Shown: piece by piece, positions 57,778 through 64,000 of the stretch | How positions within the stretch are numbered: the stretch's first letter is position 1 | How the letters are laid out: every line of letters begins with the position of its first letter | Assembly (NCBI RefSeq): GCF_001613165.1 | Contig: NZ_BDBV01000002.1 | Coordinates: forward strand, 39,219-103,218 | Reading direction: 5' to 3' | DNA: 64,000 nucleotides | Source of the DNA: Nocardia mexicana NBRC 108244 | GTDB lineage: Bacteria; Actinomycetota; Actinomycetes; Mycobacteriales; Mycobacteriaceae | Translations under genes and position numbers: made by a program | Notes under the pieces: model-generated | Told to the model about the DNA's origin: nothing | Database searches by the model: none | Seen by the model: the letters and a program-made list of their open reading frames with translations, nothing else

Positions 57778-60700
57778 ATGACTGACGCCGACGCCACCGC
57801 ACAGCGCGGCCCCGGGTGGATACGCCGACTGTGGGCCGCGTGTCGAGCGCACCCGAAGCTGCTGACCGGCGTTATCGCCGCCGTGATCGGTGGCGCGCTG
57901 GCGGAGGTCGCCGCGCCGCTGGCGGCCAAGCAGGCGCTCGACAGCGCGCGCGTCGGCGATACGCGGGCCATCGGCGCGATAGCGATCGTGCTGGTGCTGC
58001 TGGCGGCGGCGCGCTTCGCGGCCGCGTACGGGCGGCGATGGATGGCCGGCCGCCTGGCCCTGGATGTCCAGCACGGGCTGCGGGTCTCGCTGCTGACGGC
58101 GCTGCACCGCTACGACGGGCCGGGCCAGGACTCGCTGCGCACCGGGCAGGTGGTGTCGCGATCGATCACCGATCTGCAACTGGTGCAGGGACTGCTGGCC
58201 ATGGCGCCGCTGTCGGCGGCCTCGCTGCTGATCTTCGTCCTGGCCGCCGCGGTGATGCTGGTGCTGTCGCCGCTGCTGGCGGTGGTGGCGCTGCTGACGG
58301 TGCCCGCGCTGGGCGTGGTGGTGTACCGCACCCGGCCGCTGCTGCACGCGGCCACCTGGTCGGCCCAGCAGCGCGCCGCCGACCTCGCCCAGCACGTCGA
58401 GGAGACGGTCACCGGCGTCCGGGTGGTGAAGGGCTTCGGGCAGGAGGGCCGGATGGTCCACCTGCTCGAGGGGCACGGGCGGCGGCTGTACTCGGAGCGA
58501 ATGCGGGCCGCGCGCATCGACTCCCGGTTCGCGCCGACGGTGGCGGCGATCCCGCAGATCGGCATGGTCGTGGTGATCGCGCTCGGCGGCACGCTGGCCC
58601 TGCGCGGCGTGATCGGGGTGGGCACGTTCCTCGCGTTCGCCGCGTACGTCACCATGCTGGCCTCGAGCACCCGCATCGTGTCGAACGTGATCGTCATGGC
58701 GCAGCTGACCCGCGCCGCCGCCGAACGCGTCTTCCAGGTCATCGATTCGGCGCCCGCCGAGACCGACCCGCCCGACCCGCAACCGCTGCCCGACGGCCCG
58801 CTCGGCATCGAAATGCGCTCGGTCACCTTCGGTTTCGACCCGGACCGCCCGGTGCTGCGCGACTTCGATCTGTCCGTGCGGCCCGGCGAGACCGTCGCGA
58901 TCATCGGCCCCGCCGGTTCCGGAAAGTCCACCCTCGCACTGCTTCTGCCCCGCCTGTTCGCGCCGGATTCCGGACGCATCGCCCTGCGGAGCAACGAATC
59001 CGAGGTGGACATCGCCGATGCGCGGGCGGCCGATCTGCGGGCCGCGGTGAGCGTGGTGTTCGACGAACCGTTCCTGTTCTCCGACACCGTCGCCGCCAAT
59101 ATCGCGCTGGGCCATCCCGATGCCACGCCCGACGAGATCCGCCGGGCCGCCGAACTGGCCGCCGCCGACGGATTCATCGGCGAACTGCCGGACGGTTACG
59201 ACACGATGGTCGGCGAGCGCGGCCTCACCCTGTCCGGTGGTCAGCGCCAGCGACTGGCGCTGGCCCGCGCGCTGCTGGCCGACCCCCGCATCCTGATTCT
59301 CGATGACGCCACCTCCGCGGTAGACGCCGTCACCGAGGCCGCCATCTTCGACACCCTGCCGAACGACAACGGCCGCACCACACTGATTCTCGCCCACCGC
59401 GAGTCCACCCTCGCCCACGCCGACCGCATAATCCGCCTCACGCCCACGAATTCGACCGACGACCCCGGCCCCCTCTGGCCCGAACCCAACGAAACCACCT
59501 CGACCACAATAGATTCCGGCCAAGAGCATGCCGGAAATGCGGGCGGTGACGCCGCGCGAGAGCCAGCCCGAAACGCGGGCAGTGACACCGCGCAGGAGCG
59601 TGCCCGCGTGCGGAAGAGGGTGCCGGGTGCCGACGGGAACGGCGTTGGGGCCGAGTCAGGCAATTTCGGGGATGGCGATGTGCCGCCCGAGATTCGGGGC
59701 GACCTCGCGCGGCTGCCCGCGGCTACGGAGATCCCCGGGCTCGATGATCGCGGGCTGGAGCGACCGGAGCCGAATTTCAAGCTGGTGCGGCTGCTGAAAC
59801 CGGTGCGGTGGCTGCTGCTGGCCGTGGTGACGATGCTGGCCGCGGATGCCGTTATCGCCGTGGCATTTCCGGCACTGACCCGGTACGCCCTCGATGACGG
59901 GGTGGCCGCGGGGAGCGCGCGGGTGCTGGCGGTGGCGGCCATCGGCGGGGCCGTGCTGGTGTTGCTGAGCTGGGTGGTCGAGGCGGGCGGCACGCTGCTG
60001 TCGGCGCGCGGTGGGGAGCGGGTGCTGTACGGGCTGCGGGTGCGCAGCTACGCGCACCTGCAGCGGCTCGGCCTGGACTACTACGAGCGCGAGCTGTCCG
60101 GCCGGATCATGACCCGGATGACCACCGATATCGACGCGCTCTCGACGTTCCTGCAGACCGGCCTGGGCAACGCGCTGATCAGCATCGGCACGGCCGGTGG
60201 CATCGCGGTGGCGCTGCTGATCATCGATCCGCGGCTGGCCGCCGTGGTCTTCGCCACCCTGCCGCCGCTGATCGGGGCGACCCTGATCTTCCGCAGGGTA
60301 TCGGCGGCCGCGTACTCGGCCTCGCGGGAGCGCGTGGCCACGGTGAACGCGGACTTCCAGGAGAATGTCGCCGGACTCCGCGCCACCCAGGCCTACCGGC
60401 ACGAACCGCATGCGGCGCAGCGCTTCACCGGCTACTCCGACGCCTACCGCCGCGCCCGGATGCGGGCACAGCGCGCCATCGCACTGTATTTCGCCTTCGT
60501 CGTCGCCTGGGCCGATCTGGCGCTGGCGGCCGTGGTCTACGTGGGCGCGCGCGAGGTGGCGCACGGCACCACGACCGCGGGCACGCTGGTGGCCTTCGTG
60601 CTGTACCTCGGCCTGCTGTTCAGCCCGATCATGCAGCTCTCGCAGGTGTTCGACGGCTATCAGCAGGCGCGGGTGGGCCTGCGCCGGATCGAGGCGCTGC

Positions 60701-61596
60701 TGCGCACCCCGTCATCGATCGCGCCCGATCCGGCCGACGCGGCCGACGTCCCGGAACGGATGCGCGCCGACGTCGCCTTCGACGACGTGAGCTTCCGGTA
60801 TCAGGACGCGAAATCTCCTGCCCTGGAAAAAGTTTCGCTGCGCATCCCGGCCGGAACCACCCTGGCCCTGGTCGGCGAGACCGGCGCGGGCAAGTCGACG
60901 ATCGTGAAACTCCTGGCACGCCTTTATGATCTGCCGCACAGCGACGCCGGTCGAGACATCGCCGGAGCGATCCGCGTCGACGGCGTGGACGTGCGCGACT
61001 ACCGCCTCGCCGACTACCGCGCCCGCCTCGGCGTCGTCCCGCAGGAAGCTCACCTCTTCACCGGCGACGTTGCCAGCAACATTGCATTCGGGAAACCTTT
61101 CGCCACACGAGCACAGATCGAACGGGCCGCCGCGACGGTCGGAGCGCTGGACATGATCGCCACCCTGCCCCGCGGCATGGGGCAGCCGGTCGGCGAGGGC
61201 GGGCGCGGCCTGTCGGCCGGGCAGCGCCAGCTCGTCGCCCTGGCCCGCGCCGAGCTGGTCGACCCGGACCTGCTGCTCCTGGACGAGGCCACCGCGGTAC
61301 TGGACCCCGACAGCGAGGAGAAAGTACTGGCAGCGAGCAGTTCGCTGGTGCGCGCGGGAACGGGCCAGGGCCGCACCGCGGTGATCGTCGCGCACCGATT
61401 GGCGACGGCCGCCCGGGCCGATCGCATAGCCGTCGTGGACCGCGGGCGCATCGCCGAGATCGGCACCCACGACCAGCTCGTCGAGGCCGGGGGAATCTAT
61501 TCCCGACTGTGGTCGGTGGCACGCTCGGAGGTAGGAATATTCTCGACTCCGGACGGGTCGTCACATATGAGGCTGGGTCTGTCCGGCAGTCGATAG
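57778..61596 (+). CDS. Fused heterodimer-type ABC exporter (two TMD-NBD halves)
   Basis: A 1272-residue exporter made of two complete halves. Half 1 has six membrane segments, then Walker A IIGPAGSGKST (about 375), signature LSGGQRQRLALARAL (about 484) and Walker B LILDDATSAVDA, with Asp in place of the catalytic Glu. Half 2 has Walker A LVGETGAGKST (about 1033), signature LSAGQRQLVALAR and Walker B LLLDEATAVLD, which is intact. This is the asymmetric pattern of heterodimeric exporters. M. tuberculosis Rv0194 has the same fused build. The linker (about 560-640) contains repeated 12-residue units encoded by a repeat element. ATG at 57778. Drug or lipid export is likely; the substrate is unknown. 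Confidence 0.9.
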   Translation: MTDADATAQRGPGWIRRLWAACRAHPKLLTGVIAAVIGGALAEVAAPLAAKQALDSARVGDTRAIGAIAIVLVLLAAARFAAAYGRRWMAGRLALDVQHGLRVSLLTALHRYDGPGQDSLRTGQVVSRSITDLQLVQGLLAMAPLSAASLLIFVLAAAVMLVLSPLLAVVALLTVPALGVVVYRTRPLLHAATWSAQQRAADLAQHVEETVTGVRVVKGFGQEGRMVHLLEGHGRRLYSERMRAARIDSRFAPTVAAIPQIGMVVVIALGGTLALRGVIGVGTFLAFAAYVTMLASSTRIVSNVIVMAQLTRAAAERVFQVIDSAPAETDPPDPQPLPDGPLGIEMRSVTFGFDPDRPVLRDFDLSVRPGETVAIIGPAGSGKSTLALLLPRLFAPDSGRIALRSNESEVDIADARAADLRAAVSVVFDEPFLFSDTVAANIALGHPDATPDEIRRAAELAAADGFIGELPDGYDTMVGERGLTLSGGQRQRLALARALLADPRILILDDATSAVDAVTEAAIFDTLPNDNGRTTLILAHRESTLAHADRIIRLTPTNSTDDPGPLWPEPNETTSTTIDSGQEHAGNAGGDAAREPARNAGSDTAQERARVRKRVPGADGNGVGAESGNFGDGDVPPEIRGDLARLPAATEIPGLDDRGLERPEPNFKLVRLLKPVRWLLLAVVTMLAADAVIAVAFPALTRYALDDGVAAGSARVLAVAAIGGAVLVLLSWVVEAGGTLLSARGGERVLYGLRVRSYAHLQRLGLDYYERELSGRIMTRMTTDIDALSTFLQTGLGNALISIGTAGGIAVALLIIDPRLAAVVFATLPPLIGATLIFRRVSAAAYSASRERVATVNADFQENVAGLRATQAYRHEPHAAQRFTGYSDAYRRARMRAQRAIALYFAFVVAWADLALAAVVYVGAREVAHGTTTAGTLVAFVLYLGLLFSPIMQLSQVFDGYQQARVGLRRIEALLRTPSSIAPDPADAADVPERMRADVAFDDVSFRYQDAKSPALEKVSLRIPAGTTLALVGETGAGKSTIVKLLARLYDLPHSDAGRDIAGAIRVDGVDVRDYRLADYRARLGVVPQEAHLFTGDVASNIAFGKPFATRAQIERAAATVGALDMIATLPRGMGQPVGEGGRGLSAGQRQLVALARAELVDPDLLLLDEATAVLDPDSEEKVLAASSSLVRAGTGQGRTAVIVAHRLATAARADRIAVVDRGRIAEIGTHDQLVEAGGIYSRLWSVARSEVGIFSTPDGSSHMRLGLSGSR
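59512..59595 (+). repeat. Repeat element inside the linker of the fused ABC exporter
   Basis: Positions 59512-59538 match the arm of the intergenic block at 25179-25346 (core CCGGCCAAGAGCATGCCGGA) with only a few differences. Then come two 36-bp tandem units, 59524-59559 and 59560-59595, and a partial third. They encode EHAGNAGGDAAR, EPARNAGSDTAQ and ERARVRKR. The reading frame is kept throughout. Confidence 0.8.
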
Positions 61597-61797
61597 GCGC
61601 CTCGCGGCACGCACCACGGGGATGGAGGCGAAAGCTTTGCGCAATCCGAAGAAACCCGCGGAGACCGCCATGGGGCGCTGTGCCGAGCCTGGGCCTATCC
61701 TCAGAAAGGGCGCATCGGCATGCAACACGCCGATTACCCGTGCCGAGCACGTCACAAACGTCGCAGCGCAAAGAACGAAATGAGGCGAACACCTGCT

Positions 61798-64000
61798 GTG
61801 AGCAGCTCAACATCCCAGTTCGGACAGAACCAGTGGCTTGTCGACGAGATGTACCAGAAGTACAAGCAAGACCCGTCGTCTGTCGATGAGAGCTGGCACG
61901 AGTTCCTGGCCGACTACACGCCGGAAACGACGGGCGAGACCAACAGCTCGGGCCGGGCGGCGGGTGTTGACGCTACGCCGGTCGCAGGCACCGCAGCAGC
62001 ACCGACGAACGCCGCGCCCGCACCGCAGGCGCCCGCCGCCGCGCCCGCACCCGCGCAGGCGCCGGCGGCCCAGAACGCCACTCCGCCCGCCCCGAAGGTG
62101 AACACCGCCGCCTCCGCGGCCGCCGCCCCGCCGCAGGCGCGGGCACCCCAGACCACCCCGGCCCCGGCCTCCAACGCCGCGCCGACCACCGGCGCCCCGA
62201 AGGCCGCCGAGTCGGCGGACGAGGCGAAGGTGCTGCGCGGCCCGGCCGCCGCCATCGTCAAGAACATGTCGGCCTCGCTGACGATCCCGACCGCGACCAG
62301 CGTGCGCGCCATCCCGGCGAAGCTGATGATCGACAACCGCCTGGTCATCAACAACCACCTGGCCCGCACCCGAGGCGGCAAGATCTCGTTCACCCACCTG
62401 CTGGGCTACGCGATCGTGCAGGCGGTCAAGTCGTTCCCGAACATGAACCGCCACTTCGCGGAGGTCGACGGCAAGCCGAACGCGGTCACCCCGGCCCACA
62501 CCAACCTGGGCCTGGCCATCGACCTACCCGGGAAGAACGGCAACCGCACACTGGTCGTCGCGGCCATCAAGAACTGCGAGACCATGACCTTCGCGCAGTT
62601 CCACACCGCCTACGAGGACATCGTCCGCCGCGCCCGCGACGGCAAGCTGGGCGCGGAGGACTTCTCCGGCGTCACCATCTCGCTGACCAACCCGGGCACC
62701 ATCGGCACCAACCACTCGGTGCCGCGCCTGATGGCGGGCCAGGGCGCGATCATCGGCGCGGGCGCCATGGAGTACCCGGCCGAGTTCCAGGGCATGAGCG
62801 ACCAGCAGCTGGCCGAGATCGGCATCGGCAAGCTGATGACGCTGACCTCCACCTACGACCACCGCATCATCCAGGGTGCGGAGTCCGGTGACTTCCTGCG
62901 CACCATCCACCAGCTGCTGATCTCCGACGAGTTCTACGACGACATCTTCCACGGCATGGGCGTGCCCTACGAGCCGGTGCGGTGGCGCAAGGACATCAAG
63001 GAGCGCGGCGTCGACAAGAGCGTCCGCGTGCAGGAGCTCATCGCCGCCTACCGCAACCGCGGCCACCTGATGGCCGACACCGATCCGCTGCGGCTGGTGA
63101 AGGACAAGTTCCGCAGCCACCCGGACCTCGATGTCACCCAGCACGGCCTGACGCTGTGGGACCTGGATCGCGAATTCAACGTCGCGGGCTTCCACGGCCA
63201 GGAGCGGATGAAGCTGCGCGACGTGCTCTCGCTGCTGCGCGACGCGTACTGCCGCCACGTCGGCGTGGAGTACACCCACATCCTCGACCCCGAGCAGCTG
63301 GCGTGGATCCAGGAGCGGGTGGAGCAGAAGCACGCCAGGCCCACTGTCGCGCAACAGAAGTACATCCTGAGCCGGCTCAACGCGTCGGAGGCCTTCGAGA
63401 CGTTCCTGCAGACGAAGTACGTCGGCCAGAAGCGCTTCTCGCTGGAGGGCGCGGAGTCGGTCATCCCGATGATGGACGCCGTCATCGACCAGTGCGCCGA
63501 GCACGCGCTCGACGAGGTCGTCATCGGCATGCCGCACCGTGGCCGCCTGAACGTGCTGGCCAATATCGTCGGCAAGCCCTACTCGCAGATCTTCACCGAG
63601 TTCGAGGGCAATATGAACCCGGCCGCCACGCACGGCTCGGGCGACGTGAAGTACCACCTCGGCGCGCACGGCACCTACATCCAGATGTTCGGCGACAACG
63701 ACATCGAGGTGTCGCTGACCGCCAACCCGTCGCACCTCGAGGCGGTCGACCCGGTGCTGGAGGGCCTGGTCCGCGCCAAGCAGGACCTGCTCACCAAGGA
63801 GGACCTGGTCACCAAGGGCGAGGAGGCGCGCACCTTCTCCGTCGTGCCGCTGATGCTGCACGGTGACGCGGCCTTCGCCGGTCAGGGTGTGGTCGCCGAG
63901 ACGCTGAACATGTCGGGCCTGCGCGGCTACCGCGTCGGCGGCACCGTGCACATCGTGGTGAACAACCAGATCGGCTTCACCACCGCGCCGGAGAACAGCC
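61798..64000 (+). CDS. kgd: Multifunctional 2-oxoglutarate metabolism enzyme Kgd (partial)
   Basis: The fused E2-E1 component of 2-oxoglutarate decarboxylase/dehydrogenase, at the Krebs cycle branch. The N-terminus ([36 protein letters not shown]) is the expected start. An Ala/Pro-rich linker of about 100 residues leads into the succinyltransferase domain, with [16 protein letters not shown] holding the active-site HxxxD-like loop. The E1 domain follows ([66 protein letters not shown]). The remaining roughly 500 residues lie to the right. The GTG start has GAGGCGA about 9-12 bases upstream. The 200 bp before it hold the promoter, and no clear boxes were identified. Confidence 0.94.
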   Translation, partial: MSSSTSQFGQNQWLVDEMYQKYKQDPSSVDESWHEFLADYTPETTGETNSSGRAAGVDATPVAGTAAAPTNAAPAPQAPAAAPAPAQAPAAQNATPPAPKVNTAASAAAAPPQARAPQTTPAPASNAAPTTGAPKAAESADEAKVLRGPAAAIVKNMSASLTIPTATSVRAIPAKLMIDNRLVINNHLARTRGGKISFTHLLGYAIVQAVKSFPNMNRHFAEVDGKPNAVTPAHTNLGLAIDLPGKNGNRTLVVAAIKNCETMTFAQFHTAYEDIVRRARDGKLGAEDFSGVTISLTNPGTIGTNHSVPRLMAGQGAIIGAGAMEYPAEFQGMSDQQLAEIGIGKLMTLTSTYDHRIIQGAESGDFLRTIHQLLISDEFYDDIFHGMGVPYEPVRWRKDIKERGVDKSVRVQELIAAYRNRGHLMADTDPLRLVKDKFRSHPDLDVTQHGLTLWDLDREFNVAGFHGQERMKLRDVLSLLRDAYCRHVGVEYTHILDPEQLAWIQERVEQKHARPTVAQQKYILSRLNASEAFETFLQTKYVGQKRFSLEGAESVIPMMDAVIDQCAEHALDEVVIGMPHRGRLNVLANIVGKPYSQIFTEFEGNMNPAATHGSGDVKYHLGAHGTYIQMFGDNDIEVSLTANPSHLEAVDPVLEGLVRAKQDLLTKEDLVTKGEEARTFSVVPLMLHGDAAFAGQGVVAETLNMSGLRGYRVGGTVHIVVNNQIGFTTAPENS

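Noticed and set aside
1..64000. rRNA, tRNA, insertion sequences, prophage or integrative element
   Set aside because: No tRNA cloverleaf, rRNA stretch, transposase or integrase motif was recognised on reading through. A dedicated RNA scan could not be run.

Overview
The window is high-GC actinobacterial chromosome, almost certainly from a mycolic-acid-containing genus, most likely Nocardia. The evidence is the gene content: RmlD next to an LCP cell-wall ligase and a TIGR03089 protein (the order seen around M. tuberculosis Rv3266c-Rv3268), a PPE-like/EspG type VII secretion set, a PtpB-type phosphatase, an Rv3406-like sulfatase, and the fused E2-E1 enzyme Kgd, which runs off the right edge. 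No rRNA, tRNA, transposase, integrase or CRISPR array was seen. The genus is inferred from protein character only.

Layout. 1-2.9 kb: cell wall (RmlD, LCP, TIGR03089). 3-7 kb: P450, carboxylesterase, a CxxC selenoprotein-W-like protein and a YchJ-like zinc protein. 7-9.8 kb: a zinc-hook SMC-type ATPase with a small helical partner. 10.1-18.6 kb: a DinB protein, then a tight four-gene operon (SWIM/DUF5691-like, MoxR AAA+, DUF5682-like, VWA) whose genes overlap by 4 bp at every junction. 18.7-24.2 kb: an FtsX-type ABC exporter, a PAP2 phosphatase and a Ser/Thr kinase. 24.4-28.8 kb: endonuclease IV, a repeat block, a TauD-like dioxygenase, a CaiB-type CoA transferase, an orphan 550 bp and a degenerate phosphoribosyltransferase. 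28.8-32.1 kb: a TetR/FAD-monooxygenase pair with paired operators, and a GNAT enzyme. 32.1-36.5 kb: two small envelope proteins, a FadE pair and a secreted protein. 36.5-40.3 kb: tandem repeats, a DEAD-box helicase, a nitrilase and an intact phosphoribosyltransferase. 40.3-43.5 kb: the PPE/EspG group with a hydrolase. 43.7-47.4 kb: a huge RecB-like nuclease/helicase relative with degenerate active sites. 47.4-55 kb: PLP enzyme, headless TetR-like protein, PtpB, truncated acyl-CoA ligase, crotonase, GST, VOC, AraC. 55-61.6 kb: a nested hairpin leader, a three-gene operon with an atypical ABC ATPase, and a fused heterodimer-type ABC exporter. 61.8 kb to the end: kgd.

The strongest candidates for undescribed biology are the four-gene SWIM-MoxR-DUF5682-VWA operon, the apparently catalytically dead helicase/nuclease, the zinc-hook ATPase pair, and two dispersed repeat families. 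One repeat family is a roughly 70-bp palindrome at gene 3' ends. The other occurs between genes and also inside the coding sequence of the fused ABC exporter.

Starts were chosen by reading frame and Shine-Dalgarno match. GTG and TTG starts are common here, and the alternatives are stated. Gene families were assigned by recognising motifs, not by database search.
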